A stretch of DNA of 64,000 nucleotides, taken from contig JAITLO010000039.1 in NCBI GenBank assembly GCA_031277855.1, positions 124,001 through 188,000 of the forward strand, in the 5' to 3' direction. A program made the translations under genes and the position numbers. Below the pieces are notes generated by a model. It made no database searches, was not told the origin of the DNA, and saw nothing but the letters and a program-made list of their open reading frames with translations. Within the stretch, counting starts at the first letter, position 1. The number at the start of each line of letters is the position of its first letter. Below are positions 17,617-27,262 of this stretch, piece after piece. Source of the DNA: Acidovorax sp. (lineage in GTDB: Bacteria; Pseudomonadota; Gammaproteobacteria; Burkholderiales; Burkholderiaceae_C).

Positions 17617-18066
17617 ATGGAATGCACAGTCAGTTGGACAGGTGCCTCGGGCACGCGCTCGGGCATGGGCTTTATTGCGGAAACCGGCAGCGGCCATGTG
17701 CTGGCCATGGATGGTGCGCCCGATGAAAAGAACCCCGCCAATGGCGGCCAGAACCTGGCGCCCCGCCCCATGGAGGCATTGCTGGCCGGCACCGGTGGTT
17801 GCACCGCTTATGACGTGGTACTGATCTTGAAACGGGGCCGCCATGACGTGCGCGGCTGCAGCGTCAAGCTGTCGGCCGAACGCGCCGAGACCGAGCCCAA
17901 GGTGTTCACCACCATCAATATGCACTTCACCGTCACCGGCAAGGGCCTGCCCGCCGCCGCAGTGGAACGCGCCATTGCTATGAGCCATGAAAAATACTGC
18001 TCTGCCAGCATCATGTTGGGCAAAACAGCACAGATCACCACCAGTTTTGAGCTTGTGGAAGCTTGA
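17617..18066 (+). CDS. OsmC family protein
   Basis: 149 residues, cytoplasmic. GGQNLAPRPMEALLAGTGGCTAYDVVLILKRGR carries the first conserved Cys, and MSHEKYCSASIMLGKTAQI the second, as expected for the OsmC/Ohr peroxidase fold. It is closer to the YhfA/OsmC branch than to Ohr. The likely role is thiol-dependent reduction of organic hydroperoxides, but many relatives are untested. It is a single gene with its own Shine-Dalgarno (GAGGAGA). Confidence 0.88.
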   Translation: MECTVSWTGASGTRSGMGFIAETGSGHVLAMDGAPDEKNPANGGQNLAPRPMEALLAGTGGCTAYDVVLILKRGRHDVRGCSVKLSAERAETEPKVFTTINMHFTVTGKGLPAAAVERAIAMSHEKYCSASIMLGKTAQITTSFELVEA

Positions 18067-18316
18067 ACAAGCGTGGGTTGCGGGCAGAACTGTCGCAAGC
18101 AGCAGCACCGGGCGTCATTCGTATTTGTTGCGCTCAAGCAACGTAAAACACGGTTTTTGGCCGTTACGTAGGTGAATTGCTTTGCGCATCCCTGCCCGGT
18201 CTGGTGCAATAGGCCCAACTTCCCCACCAGGAGGTTGGCGCGGATGACGAACAGGTTGTCCTGTAAGAAGACGACTCCCGCACCAGCGCCCTCTGTAAAC
18301 CTTGGAGTAACTCGCA

Positions 18317-19408
18317 ATGAAGAAATCTTTGATCGCCCTGGCTGTGATGGCCGCTTCCGGCGCCGCAATGGCCCAATCCTCCGTGACCCTGTTCGGTGTG
18401 GTCGACGAGGCTGTGTCCTATGTCAACGGCGGCAACAACTGGAACGGCATCAACTCCGGTGGCAACGCTACCAGCCGTATCGGCTTCCGTGGCACGGAAG
18501 ACCTGGGCGGTGGCCTGAAGGCCAACTTCTGGCTGGAAGCCGGTATCCTGGCCGACACCGGTGCAGGCGGTAACTCGAGCGGCTCTGGCTTGGAATTCAA
18601 GCGTCGTTCGACCGTGGGCCTGGAAGGCGCCTTCGGTGAAGTGCGTCTGGGTCGTGACCTGACCGAAGCTTACAAGGCCACCAGCCGCTACGACGTGTTC
18701 GGACAAGTGGGCTTTGGTGTGTCCCGTCTGTGGTCTGATGGCTCTTTGGGCGGCGTTGGTACTTCTACACAGCGCGTCAGCAACATGATCACCTATGTTT
18801 CGCCTAACTTCAGCGGTTTCAAGGCTGCTGCAAACTACGGATTCGGCGAAAAGGCTGGCGATAACAAGGCTAACCGCTACTTTGGTGGTGGTCTGACTTA
18901 TGACAACGGCCCTCTGAGCCTGGGTCTGTCGGCTGAGCGTCAGAACGCAGGTCCTGCAGCTACGTACTGGACTGGTGCTGCCTACACTGCTGGCTACACT
19001 GCTAAGGATGTGACGACCTGGGCTCTGGGCGGTTCGTACGATCTGGGTGTGGCTAAGCTGGCTGCAGCCTACAAGGACTCCAAGGCCAAGGATGATAACG
19101 GCAATAAGGACAAGCTGAAGGGCTACTACATTGGTCTGTCGGCTCCTGTGGGCACTGCCGGTGAAGTCAAGGCTTCGTATAACCACTACGAAGGCACCCA
19201 ATTCGGTCAAGCTAAGCTGAAGGCTGACCAGTTCGCTTTGGGCTATGTGCATAACCTGTCCAAGCGCACTGCTGTGTATGGCACTTATGCTTACCTGAAG
19301 AACAAGAACAAGGACGGCAAGAACCTGAATATCAACCTGGGTGGCGCTACCCTGAAGGACAACGGCGCGCAGCACGGCCTGCAAGTCGGTATCCGTCACT
19401 CCTTCTAA
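18317..19408 (+). CDS. Omp32-type general porin
   Basis: 363 residues, outer-membrane trimeric beta-barrel porin. Signal peptide MKKSLIALAVMAASGAAMA with cleavage before QSSVTLFG. The opening strand SSVTLFGVVDEAVSYV, the SRIGFRGTEDLGGGLKANFWLEAG motif and the terminal Phe (IRHSF) needed for BAM insertion are all present. Codon use is visibly different from the neighbours, with many GCT/GGT/AAG codons, as in highly expressed genes. The 250 bp upstream contain ACGTAA...TTACGT inverted arms near 18142-18170. A strong terminator follows. Confidence 0.95.
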   Translation: MKKSLIALAVMAASGAAMAQSSVTLFGVVDEAVSYVNGGNNWNGINSGGNATSRIGFRGTEDLGGGLKANFWLEAGILADTGAGGNSSGSGLEFKRRSTVGLEGAFGEVRLGRDLTEAYKATSRYDVFGQVGFGVSRLWSDGSLGGVGTSTQRVSNMITYVSPNFSGFKAAANYGFGEKAGDNKANRYFGGGLTYDNGPLSLGLSAERQNAGPAATYWTGAAYTAGYTAKDVTTWALGGSYDLGVAKLAAAYKDSKAKDDNGNKDKLKGYYIGLSAPVGTAGEVKASYNHYEGTQFGQAKLKADQFALGYVHNLSKRTAVYGTYAYLKNKNKDGKNLNINLGGATLKDNGAQHGLQVGIRHSF

Positions 19409-19445
19409 TTCTCAGCAGGCGTGAGCCTGCTTGGATTAGCAAGAC

Positions 19446-19474
19446 AAAAACCAGCCTTCGGGCTGGTTTTTTTT
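19446..19474 (+). terminator. Intrinsic terminator of the first porin gene
   Basis: CCAGCC-TTCG-GGCTGG hairpin flanked by A5 and T8, which can act in both directions. It lies 37 nt after the stop codon. Confidence 0.93.
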
Positions 19475-19593
19475 CGTTCTGGGTGGTCTAGGGTTTTTGC
19501 CTGTGGGGAAAAAGCACGGTAGTGCCTTTTTTGTAAACGGCGCTTCTAGAATGGATTGGCACACAGTCAATTACATTCACAAGGAGACAGCTG

Positions 19594-20955
19594 ATGCATA
19601 CAAAAACCGCAGTGGTTATGGCCATTGCCTGCATGGGTTTGGGTGCTTCCATGCTTGCGCAGGCGCAGAGCAAGGTGGAGCTTTGGGGGATTGTGGACGC
19701 TGCCGTACGGCATACCAACAATGAAGGGGCGAACAAGGGTGGGCTGACCAAGATGATTGGCGGCGGCATGTCGCAAAGTCGTTGGGGCTTGAACATTGAG
19801 GAAGATCTGGGCGGCGGCAGCAAGGCCTTGGCGCACATGGAACATCGCTTTAATGCGGACACCGGTGCAAAAGACGAAACAGCGCCTTTCTTCCAGCTGT
19901 CTTATGTGGGCCTACAAGGTCCCTATGGCAAGCTGACCATGGGCCGCCAGTGGAACGTGCTGTTTGATGTGGTGACTTCCACTTATGCATCCTTCCCTTA
20001 TTCCCCCTATATGGATGCCTATAAGCCAGAGCTGGGTATGGCTGCAGGCGCACGTTCCAGCAACTCGCTGAAATACACACTGGCTACGCCTTCGCGTAAC
20101 TGGGTGGGTACGTTGCAGTATTCGTTTGGGGAAAATAACAATACCGATGCATTGCAACGAGGTGCTTTGAGCACGGCTAGCACTGCACAAGCTGCTGCAA
20201 TGCCAGGAGCTGTGGCAGCAGGGAATGCTGCAGCGGCTGCCGCAATTGCTGCAGGTAATGCCGCAGGTGCTGCAGCGGCAGCCAATGCAGCGGCGACACA
20301 GTATGTGACACAGGCTGTAGGTGCGGCAGTGGGTGCCTATGGCGCCGCCAATATCCCAGGCATTGCAGCCGGCGCGTTAAAGCAGGTGGGCGGCTTCTTG
20401 CGTTACTCGGAAAATGGTATTTCGCTCGGCGGTGGCTATTTGCGTACCTCGTTGCCGGGCGGTTCTGACCTGGATGCCTGGACCTTGGGAGGTTCCTATC
20501 GCACCGGTCCGCTCTACTTCAACTTGGGCTATGGGCTGAATAAACTCAAGATCGATCGTGCAGGTGCAACGGATATCGCCGGGATGATGCGCAACAACAC
20601 CGATTTGGCGATTGTGGGCTCTATGTGGTCGGGTCAAACCAATGGCGGTTTCCAGCCGGGGGATGCCAACAAGCGGCAAATGATCAAGGTAGGCTTTGGT
20701 TACCAGATCACGCCGCAGCTCAACCTGGGGGCACATTATTTCCATGCCAAGCAATCGGGCAGTGCAACGGGTAATTCCAATGGCAAGGCCAACTTCATTG
20801 TGGCAGTGGCTGACTATGCATTCAGCAAGCGTACCGACGCTTATTTCGGTGTCGATAACACCCGTGTCAGCGGCGGCTCTGGCGTGGTGATTGACAAAGA
20901 CAGCCAGGCGCGTAGCCGCACTGGCATCACGGTGGGCCTGCGTCACCGCTTCTAA
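19594..20955 (+). CDS. Gram-negative porin with Ala-rich insertion
   Basis: 453 residues, about 90 longer than the upstream porin. Signal peptide (MHTKTAVVMAIACMGLGASMLAQA) cleaves before QSKVELWG. The SRWGLNIEEDLGGGSKALAHMEHRFNADTG segment and the C-terminal GLRHRF place it in the porin_4 family. Residues about 190-260 are an Ala/Gly-rich run (AAAAAAIAAGNAAGAAAAA and similar) absent from the paralogue; the barrel resumes at VGGFLRYSENGISLGGGY. It probably lies in an external loop or plug. The gene has its own promoter region (185 bp) and terminator. Confidence 0.9.
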   Translation: MHTKTAVVMAIACMGLGASMLAQAQSKVELWGIVDAAVRHTNNEGANKGGLTKMIGGGMSQSRWGLNIEEDLGGGSKALAHMEHRFNADTGAKDETAPFFQLSYVGLQGPYGKLTMGRQWNVLFDVVTSTYASFPYSPYMDAYKPELGMAAGARSSNSLKYTLATPSRNWVGTLQYSFGENNNTDALQRGALSTASTAQAAAMPGAVAAGNAAAAAAIAAGNAAGAAAAANAAATQYVTQAVGAAVGAYGAANIPGIAAGALKQVGGFLRYSENGISLGGGYLRTSLPGGSDLDAWTLGGSYRTGPLYFNLGYGLNKLKIDRAGATDIAGMMRNNTDLAIVGSMWSGQTNGGFQPGDANKRQMIKVGFGYQITPQLNLGAHYFHAKQSGSATGNSNGKANFIVAVADYAFSKRTDAYFGVDNTRVSGGSGVVIDKDSQARSRTGITVGLRHRF

Positions 20956-20974
20956 AGCATATTTGCTTTCACCC

Positions 20975-20999
20975 AAACCGGCCCTGGGCCGGTTTTTTT
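20975..20999 (+). terminator. Terminator between porin and hexR-like gene
   Basis: AACCGGCCC-T-GGGCCGGTT followed by T7. It overlaps the stop of the convergent regulator gene (20998-21000), so it serves the porin. Confidence 0.88.
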
Positions 21000-21855
21000 A
21001 TGGGCTATGTCTTTTGGATTGCAGATTGGTGCGCAGCTTGGGCAAATGCTCTTGCAGCAAAGGCCCCATTTGCAGGGCGACACTGGTGGCCAGCACATCA
21101 ATGATCAGCAGATGCAGCAGGCGCGACACCATGGGGCTGTAGACGTCATAGCCTTCCGGGTGGTCTGCAGCCAGGTGGATATCGCTCAAGCGCGCCAGCG
21201 GGGAGTGGCTGGCGGTAATGGCGATCACGATCGCGCCATTGGCCTTGGCAATTTCGGCAGCATCGAGCAGATCGCGGGTGTGGCCGGAGTTGGAGATGAT
21301 GATGGCGCAATCACCCGCACGCAGCATGGTGGCGCTCATCACCTGGATATGTCCGTCGCTGCTGCACAGACTGGTAATGCCCAGGCGGAAGAATTTGTGC
21401 TGCCCATCCTGGGCCACGATGCCGGAGTTACCCGCGCCGTAAAACTCCAGGCGTCTGCCCTGCTTCCAAGCGTGCAAGATGGTCGTGCTGGCCTGCTCCA
21501 GGTGGGCGGGCGATGCGGCGTTGCGGTATTGCAAAAAAGCCGCCACGGAGTTGTCTATCACCTTGACCAGCACATCGGCAGTCTTGTCATCGGCATCCAC
21601 GCTGCGGTGGATAAAGGGCACGCCCTCGTTGGCGTGGCCGGCAAGCTTGAGCTTGAAGTCGGCCAGTCCGTCATAGCCCATGCTGCGGCAAAAGCGCACC
21701 ACGGTGGGTTTGCTGACATGGGCGCGCTCGGCTAACTCGCGCACGGGCAAGCGGGCAAAGGCCAAGGGGTCTTTGAGCACCAGTTCGCCCACGCGTTGCT
21801 CGGCGGGGGCCAGGGAGGGGAGGGAGGCAGCAATCCGGTCCAGCATGGCAAACAC
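20998..21855 (-). CDS. hexR: MurR/RpiR family regulator, HexR-like
   Basis: 285 residues. The N-terminal HTH_6 domain (about 1-75: LAERAHVSKPTVVRFCRSMGYDGLADFKLKL) is followed by a SIS sugar-phosphate-binding domain (about 120-265: RRLEFYGAGNSGIVAQDGQHKFFRLG, IIISNSGHTRDLLDAA). HexR regulators sense KDPG and control central sugar metabolism. Divergence from tal-pgi supports that role. ATG codons at residues 1 and 4 are both possible starts. The symbol is given by similarity and context; another RpiR-type ligand cannot be excluded. Confidence 0.82.
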   Translation of the reverse strand: MFAMLDRIAASLPSLAPAEQRVGELVLKDPLAFARLPVRELAERAHVSKPTVVRFCRSMGYDGLADFKLKLAGHANEGVPFIHRSVDADDKTADVLVKVIDNSVAAFLQYRNAASPAHLEQASTTILHAWKQGRRLEFYGAGNSGIVAQDGQHKFFRLGITSLCSSDGHIQVMSATMLRAGDCAIIISNSGHTRDLLDAAEIAKANGAIVIAITASHSPLARLSDIHLAADHPEGYDVYSPMVSRLLHLLIIDVLATSVALQMGPLLQEHLPKLRTNLQSKRHSP

Positions 21856-21915
21856 TTGAGTGATTCAAAAAGCGGCAAAAGGTGCGGCCGCATACACTTA
21901 CGCCCCAACGACCGG

Positions 21916-21930
21916 TGCATGGGCCATGCA
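21916..21930. promoter_or_regulatory. Palindrome between hexR and tal (possible operator)
   Basis: TGCATGG-G-CCATGCA is a perfect 15-bp palindrome, 38 bp before the tal start and 60 bp from the hexR-like start. It is not the gamma-proteobacterial HexR consensus, so assignment is tentative. Confidence 0.4.
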
Positions 21931-21968
21931 TCCATTCGCGCGACAGGCTTACATATCAGGACCGAAGT

Positions 21969-22922
21969 ATGAACCAGCTCGAGGCACTTAAACGATGGAC
22001 CACGGTGGTGGCCGATACAGGCGACTTTCAGCAGATCGCCCAATTTCAGCCACAAGATGCCACTACCAACCCCTCCTTGATTCTGAAGGCGGTACAAAAG
22101 CCCGACTATGCACCCTTGCTGAACGAGGTGCTCAAGCAGAGCCAGGGCGAAACACTGGCACAGCAAATGGACAGGTTGATCGTGCGCTTTGGCTGCGAAA
22201 TTCTGGCCCAGGTGCCGGGGCGTGTTTCTACCGAAGTCGATGCACGTCTTTCTTTTGATACCCAGGCCACGGTGGCGCGTGCCCGCGCCATCATGGCGCT
22301 GTATCGGGCGCAGGGTGTAGATACCTCGCGCGTACTGATCAAGATCGCCGCTACCTGGGAGGGCATTCAGGCCGCAGGCCAGCTGGAGGCGGAGGGCATT
22401 CGCACCAATCTGACGCTGCTGTTTGCACGCTGCCAGGCCATTGCCTGCGGCGCGGCCAAGGTGCAGCTGATTTCGCCTTTTGTGGGGCGGATCTATGACT
22501 GGTACAAAAAGCAGGCTGGCAGCAACTGGGACGAGGCAGCCATGGCGGGAGACAAGGACCCGGGTGTGCAATCGGTGCGCGCGATTTTTGACTACTACAA
22601 ACGCTTCGGTATTGCCACCGAGGTCATGGGGGCGAGCTTTCGCAATGTGGGGCAGATTCTGGCCTTGGCAGGATGTGACTTGCTGACCATTGCCCCCGAG
22701 CTACTGGCGCAGCTGCAGGCTGCCGAGGGCGACGTCCCGCAAAAGCTGGACGCAGCTGCGGCAAGCCAAGCCGCCTTGGAGCCACTGCACTACGATGAAG
22801 CCGCATTCCGTCTGGCCTTGAATGCGGATGCCATGGCCACCGAAAAGCTGGCCGAAGGCATACGGGCTTTTGTTGCCGACGCCATCAAGCTGGAGCAGCT
22901 GATGCAGGCCGCTGTGGTGTGA
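21969..22922 (+). CDS. tal: Transaldolase
   Basis: 317 residues, TalB type. It transfers a dihydroxyacetone unit between sugar phosphates in the non-oxidative pentose phosphate pathway. Present are [12 protein letters not shown] near the N-terminus, [12 protein letters not shown], the Schiff-base lysine in [12 protein letters not shown], and [14 protein letters not shown]. The start [14 protein letters not shown] is the conventional one; an earlier in-frame ATG at 21882 would cross the hexR control region. It is followed after 19 nt by pgi, forming an operon divergent from hexR. Confidence 0.95.
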   Translation: MNQLEALKRWTTVVADTGDFQQIAQFQPQDATTNPSLILKAVQKPDYAPLLNEVLKQSQGETLAQQMDRLIVRFGCEILAQVPGRVSTEVDARLSFDTQATVARARAIMALYRAQGVDTSRVLIKIAATWEGIQAAGQLEAEGIRTNLTLLFARCQAIACGAAKVQLISPFVGRIYDWYKKQAGSNWDEAAMAGDKDPGVQSVRAIFDYYKRFGIATEVMGASFRNVGQILALAGCDLLTIAPELLAQLQAAEGDVPQKLDAAAASQAALEPLHYDEAAFRLALNADAMATEKLAEGIRAFVADAIKLEQLMQAAVV

Positions 22923-22941
22923 GCGCAGAAAGCACAAATTG

Positions 22942-24531
22942 ATGGGATGTGAACAGACAAAGGCTTGGCAAGCCTTGCAGGCACTGCGTGCCGCTCGCGG
23001 TGGGGCCTGGGATATTCGCCAGGCCTTTGCTGATGATGCCCAGCGCTTTGCGCGTTTCAGCCAGCAAGCACCCCATGTGTTTGCGGACCTTTCCAAGAAT
23101 GCCTGGGATGCCGAAGTGGAGCAGCAACTGCTGGCTTTGGCCCAGGAGCGCGAACTGCCAGCCTGGCGTTCTGCCTTGTTTCGCGGTGACCATGTCAACA
23201 GCACAGAGCACCGCGCGGCCATGCACTGGTTGCTGCGCATGCCGGCAGATGGCGGTGCGCTGTCAACCTCGTTGAAGGGGAATGCGGTACTGCAGCAGGA
23301 TTTACAGCAGGTACATGAGACGCTGGAGGCCATGCTGCAGTTGGCACAGCAGATTCGTGCCGATGCGCAGATCACCGATGTGGTGAACATCGGCATCGGG
23401 GGCTCCCACTTGGGGCCTGAAGTGGCTGTGCATGCTTTGGAAGACTGGGTGACCGCTGGCAAACGCTATCACTTTGTCTCCAATGTGGACGGGCATGAGC
23501 TGGGTCATGTCTTGGCCAAGGTGCGGGCAGAAAACACCCTTTTCATCATTGCCTCCAAGTCCTTCACCACAGCCGAGACCATGCTCAACGCCCATTCGGC
23601 GCGGCAATGGTTTCTGGACCAGCAAAGCGGTTTGTCCCAGGAGGCGCAGAAACAGGCTCTGGGCCGGCATTTTGTCGCGCTGACCACGAACACCCAGGCT
23701 GCGACAGCCTTTGGCATTCACACTACCTTGCCGTTTTGGGATTGGGTGGGTGGGCGTTACTCGCTGTGGTCGGCCATAGGCCTTCCCGTGGCCATCGCGG
23801 TCGGGCCAGAATGCTTTCGACAGATGCTGGCCGGGGCCCACGCCATGGACGCGCATTTTGTCCAAGCGCCTTTGGAGCGCAATCTGCCAGTGCGCCTGGC
23901 GCTGCTGGATGTGTGGTATCGCAACTTTCTGGGCTATGGCAGCCGCTGCATGGCCGCCTACAGCCATGGGCTGCGGCGGCTTCCGGCTTATTTGCAGCAG
24001 CTGGAGATGGAAAGCAATGGCAAAGCTGTGGACAGAGAGGGCCAGCCTGTGCAGGTTGCCACCTCGGCAGTGGTCTGGGGAGAGCCCGGCACCAATGGCC
24101 AGCATGCTTTTTTTCAGATGCTGCACCAGGGCCAGGATGTGGTGCCCGTGGAATTCATCGCGCTGCGCGATGGTGGCAAATACCTGGGCGCCCATCACCG
24201 CAGCCTGGTGGTGAATGCCGTAGCCCAGGCCCAGGCCTTGCTGGTGGGGCGCGACGATGGCTCGCCTGCCCAATACTGCCCAGGCAATCGGCCCAGCACT
24301 TTCTTGCTGTTGGAGCAACTCGACCCGGCCTCTTTTGGTGCGCTGATCGCGCTTTATGAGCACCGTGTGTTCTGCTCGGGCGTGATCTGGGGCATCAACA
24401 GCTTTGACCAGTGGGGGGTGGAGCTGGGCAAGTTGCTGGCCAGAGACCTGGAGCAACGCATCAGCGCCAAACACTGGGACGGAGTGGATGCCTCTACGGT
24501 GGCACTGGTCAGCAAGCTGCTATTGGACTGA
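22942..24531 (+). CDS. pgi: Glucose-6-phosphate isomerase
   Basis: 529 residues. It interconverts glucose 6-phosphate and fructose 6-phosphate. Family signatures are VNIGIGGSHLGPEVAV, SNVDGHEL, FIIASKSFTTAETMLNA, PFWDWVGGRYSLWSAIGLP and NSFDQWGVELGK with the C-terminal catalytic Lys. The ATG at 22942 is preferred over an in-frame TTG at 22939. The length is slightly below E. coli Pgi (549). It is the second gene of the tal-pgi operon, so the cell has sugar-phosphate interconversion under a HexR-like regulator. Confidence 0.95.
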   Translation: MGCEQTKAWQALQALRAARGGAWDIRQAFADDAQRFARFSQQAPHVFADLSKNAWDAEVEQQLLALAQERELPAWRSALFRGDHVNSTEHRAAMHWLLRMPADGGALSTSLKGNAVLQQDLQQVHETLEAMLQLAQQIRADAQITDVVNIGIGGSHLGPEVAVHALEDWVTAGKRYHFVSNVDGHELGHVLAKVRAENTLFIIASKSFTTAETMLNAHSARQWFLDQQSGLSQEAQKQALGRHFVALTTNTQAATAFGIHTTLPFWDWVGGRYSLWSAIGLPVAIAVGPECFRQMLAGAHAMDAHFVQAPLERNLPVRLALLDVWYRNFLGYGSRCMAAYSHGLRRLPAYLQQLEMESNGKAVDREGQPVQVATSAVVWGEPGTNGQHAFFQMLHQGQDVVPVEFIALRDGGKYLGAHHRSLVVNAVAQAQALLVGRDDGSPAQYCPGNRPSTFLLLEQLDPASFGALIALYEHRVFCSGVIWGINSFDQWGVELGKLLARDLEQRISAKHWDGVDASTVALVSKLLLD

Positions 24532-24800
24532 GTGAGGACGCCCGGTTGATGCATATATCGGCTGGTGAAACGCCAGGATGCCAGAGCGGGTATCACTGGA
24601 GCGTCACAGTCTATAGATACAAAACGTTACTTATTTGGCGGCTGTGCTGCTAAGTCATTGTTTTGCGAGGAACGAGCTTGTCCGGGGACAAGGCCAAGGT
24701 TTCACGTCCCCAGAGAAGGTGCAGCACAAGCGGCACTGAAGATGGGTGGGAACACGTTGTGGATTGCAGACTATGCGCTGAGATGCCTTCCGAGTCTGCT
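24532..24800. other. Intergenic region before the nrd promoter, no gene seen
   Basis: This is the left part of a 440-bp gap. No convincing ORF or RNA gene was seen. It holds one hairpin, CTTGTCC-GG-GGACAAG at 24677-24692, and is less GC-rich than its surroundings. I looked for a cobalamin riboswitch before nrdA and found no matching conserved boxes. Confidence 0.5.
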
Positions 24801-24847
24801 AAGCTACATCTAGCGCCGAAATCGAAATCAAACACCATAGGTAGTGT
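24801..24847. promoter_or_regulatory. Pair of NrdR boxes
   Basis: The proximal box ACACCATAGGTAGTGT (24832-24847) matches the 16-bp NrdR palindrome at 13 positions by my count. The distal box AAGCTACATCTAGCGC (24801-24816) matches at 10. Their starts are exactly 31 bp apart, the usual three-turn spacing for NrdR. A -10-like TATAAA follows at 24880. Confidence 0.75.
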
Positions 24848-24919
24848 TTCTGCGAGCTTCTTCGGCAAGCACGTTCTTGTATAAAAAGGCCAGTCGGCCG
24901 CCCCACCCCATCTGTTTCT

Positions 24920-24953
24920 CTGCCTCTCCATGTGGTGAGGCAGCTTGTTTTTT
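24920..24953 (+). terminator. Terminator-like hairpin in the nrdA leader
   Basis: CTGCCTC ... GAGGCAG (7-bp stem, 10-nt loop) is followed by CTTGTTTTTT. It ends 18 nt before the nrdA ATG and downstream of the putative promoter, so it could attenuate the operon. Confidence 0.5.
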
Positions 24954-24971
24954 GAGAGATCAACGTCAGCT

Positions 24972-27248
24972 ATGAACCAAGCCACACAAATGATGGTCAC
25001 CAAGCGCGATGGACGAGTTGAACCCATCGACCTTGAAAAGATTCACCGCGTTATCACCTGGGCCGCGAAGGATCTGGACAATGTGTCCGTCTCCCAGGTG
25101 GAGCTGCAGTCGCACATCCAGTTTTATGACGGCATTCGCACCGATGCCATCCATGAGACGATCATCAAATCGGCCGCTGACCTGATCTCTGAAGCCACGC
25201 CGGACTACCAATACCTGGCTGCCCGACTGGCGATCTTCCACCTCCGCAAAATTGCTTACGGCCAGTTTGAGCCGCCGCATCTGTTCGACCATGTGCAAAG
25301 GCTCACCGAGTTGGGAAAATACGATCCTCATTTGCTGCAGGACTACAGCCGCGAAGAGTTCGATGAGATCAATGGCTTCGTCGATCACTGGCGCGACATG
25401 GACTTCTCCTATGCAGCCGTCAAGCAGCTGGAAGGCAAGTACCTGGTGCAAAATCGGGTCACCAAGCACATCTACGAAAGCCCCCAGTTCCTGTACGTCC
25501 TGGTGGCGATGTGCCTGTTTGCGAAATACGCACCTGACCGCCGCCTGAGCTACATCCGGCGCTTTTACGACGCGGTCTCGCGCTTCAAGATTTCCCTGCC
25601 CACGCCCATTATGTCCGGCGTGCGCACGCCCACACGCCAGTTCAGCTCCTGTGTGCTGATCGAGTGCGACGACAGCCTGGACAGCATCAATGCCACCACC
25701 AGCGCCATCGTCAAGTACGTCTCGCAGCGCGCCGGTATCGGCATCAACGCAGGCCGTATTCGCGCTCTGGGCAGCGAAATCCGTGGCGGTGAGGCACAAC
25801 ACACGGGTTGCCTGCCGTTCTTCAAGATGTTCCAGGCGGCTGTGAAGTCCTGCTCGCAAGGTGGTGTGCGCGGCGGTGCGGCCACGCTGTTCTATCCGCT
25901 CTGGCACCTGGAAGTGGAGTCGCTGCTGGTGCTGAAGAACAACCGCGGGGTGGAAGAAAACCGCGTTCGGCATCTGGACTATGGCGTGCAGATCAACCGC
26001 ATGCTCTACCAGCGTCTCATCAAGAACCAGAACATCACCTTGTTCTCCCCGCACGACGTGCCGGGTCTGTATGAGGCCTTTTTTGCCGATCAGAACGAGT
26101 TCGAGCGCCTGTACACCCAGTACGAGCAAGACAGCTCCATTCGCAAGCGCAGCCTGCCCGCCGTGGAGCTGTTCTCGCTGATGCTGCAAGAGCGCGCCAG
26201 CACCGGTCGCATCTACATCCAGAACGTAGACCACAGCAACACCCACAGCCCCTTTGACCCCAAGCTGGCTCCCGTGCGGCAATCCAATCTCTGCATGGAG
26301 ATTTTGCTGCCCACCAAGCCGCTCAACGACATCAACGATGCCGAAGGCGAAATCGCACTGTGCACCCTGTCCGCCTTCAACCTGGGCGCACTGGAGTCGC
26401 TGGATGAGCTGGAAGGCCTGTCCGACCTGATCGTGCGCGCGCTGGACTCCCTGCTGGATTACCAGGACTATCCTGTCAAGGCAGCTCGCGTTGCCACCGA
26501 CAAGCGACGCTCTCTGGGCGTGGGCGTCATCAACTACGCCTACTATCTGGCCAAGAACGGCACGCGCTATTCCGACGGTTCCGCCCTGGGCCTGACCCAC
26601 CGCACTTTCGAAGCCATCCAGTACTACCTGCTGAAGGCCTCGGCGCAACTGTCACGCGAGCTGGGCCCTTGCGAAGCCTTCAACGAAACCACTTATGCGG
26701 CCGGCGTGCTGCCCATCGACACCTACAAAAAAGACCTGGACGCAGTCTGCGCCGAGGGCTTGCAGCTCGACTGGGAAGCCCTGCGCTCGGAAATCCGCAG
26801 CCATGGACTGCGCAACTCCACCTTGACCGCCCTGATGCCTTCGGAAACCTCCAGCCAGATCGCCAATGCCACCAATGGCATCGAGCCTCCGCGTGGCCTG
26901 GTTTCCGTCAAGCAATCCAAGGACGGCATCCTGCGCCAGGTGGTGCCCGAGCTGGAGCGCCTGCGCAGCCAATATGAGCTGCTGTGGCAACTGCCCAGCA
27001 ATGACGGCTACCTGAAGCTGGTGGGCGTGATGCAGAAATTTGTCGATCAGTCGATTTCCGCCAACACCAACTACGACCCGCAGCGCTGGGCCGACGGCCG
27101 TGTGCCCATGCAGCAGCTGATCAAAGACTTGCTGCAGGCCTACAAGCTGGGTGTGAAGACGCTGTACTACCACAACACCCGTGATGGTGCGGAGGATGCG
27201 CAAAGCCCGGTGGAAGATGACTGCGCCAGCGGCGCGTGCAAGATTTGA
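24972..27248 (+). CDS. nrdA: Class Ia ribonucleotide reductase, alpha subunit
   Basis: 758 residues. It reduces ribonucleoside diphosphates to deoxy forms aerobically, with NrdB. The N-terminal ATP-cone (about 1-95), the catalytic cysteines in SSCVLIE, NLCMEI and ALCTLSAFN, and the C-terminal redox pair in CASGACKI are all present. Recalled E. coli NrdA (761 aa) matches almost throughout ([40 protein letters not shown]). That is closer than I would expect for a betaproteobacterium, where longer NrdA forms are common. The start ATG at 24972 gives the MNQ N-terminus. It is first in nrdA-nrdB-yfaE. Confidence 0.96.
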   Translation: MNQATQMMVTKRDGRVEPIDLEKIHRVITWAAKDLDNVSVSQVELQSHIQFYDGIRTDAIHETIIKSAADLISEATPDYQYLAARLAIFHLRKIAYGQFEPPHLFDHVQRLTELGKYDPHLLQDYSREEFDEINGFVDHWRDMDFSYAAVKQLEGKYLVQNRVTKHIYESPQFLYVLVAMCLFAKYAPDRRLSYIRRFYDAVSRFKISLPTPIMSGVRTPTRQFSSCVLIECDDSLDSINATTSAIVKYVSQRAGIGINAGRIRALGSEIRGGEAQHTGCLPFFKMFQAAVKSCSQGGVRGGAATLFYPLWHLEVESLLVLKNNRGVEENRVRHLDYGVQINRMLYQRLIKNQNITLFSPHDVPGLYEAFFADQNEFERLYTQYEQDSSIRKRSLPAVELFSLMLQERASTGRIYIQNVDHSNTHSPFDPKLAPVRQSNLCMEILLPTKPLNDINDAEGEIALCTLSAFNLGALESLDELEGLSDLIVRALDSLLDYQDYPVKAARVATDKRRSLGVGVINYAYYLAKNGTRYSDGSALGLTHRTFEAIQYYLLKASAQLSRELGPCEAFNETTYAAGVLPIDTYKKDLDAVCAEGLQLDWEALRSEIRSHGLRNSTLTALMPSETSSQIANATNGIEPPRGLVSVKQSKDGILRQVVPELERLRSQYELLWQLPSNDGYLKLVGVMQKFVDQSISANTNYDPQRWADGRVPMQQLIKDLLQAYKLGVKTLYYHNTRDGAEDAQSPVEDDCASGACKI

Positions 27249-27262
27249 GGGCGCTGCAGTTC

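Noticed and set aside
24532..24830. Possible cobalamin riboswitch or small RNA upstream of nrdA
   Set aside because: No conserved B12-box or core element was found; only a short hairpin is visible.
24966..26648. 560-codon frame antisense to nrdA
   Set aside because: nrdA is unambiguous; the antisense frame matches nothing known.
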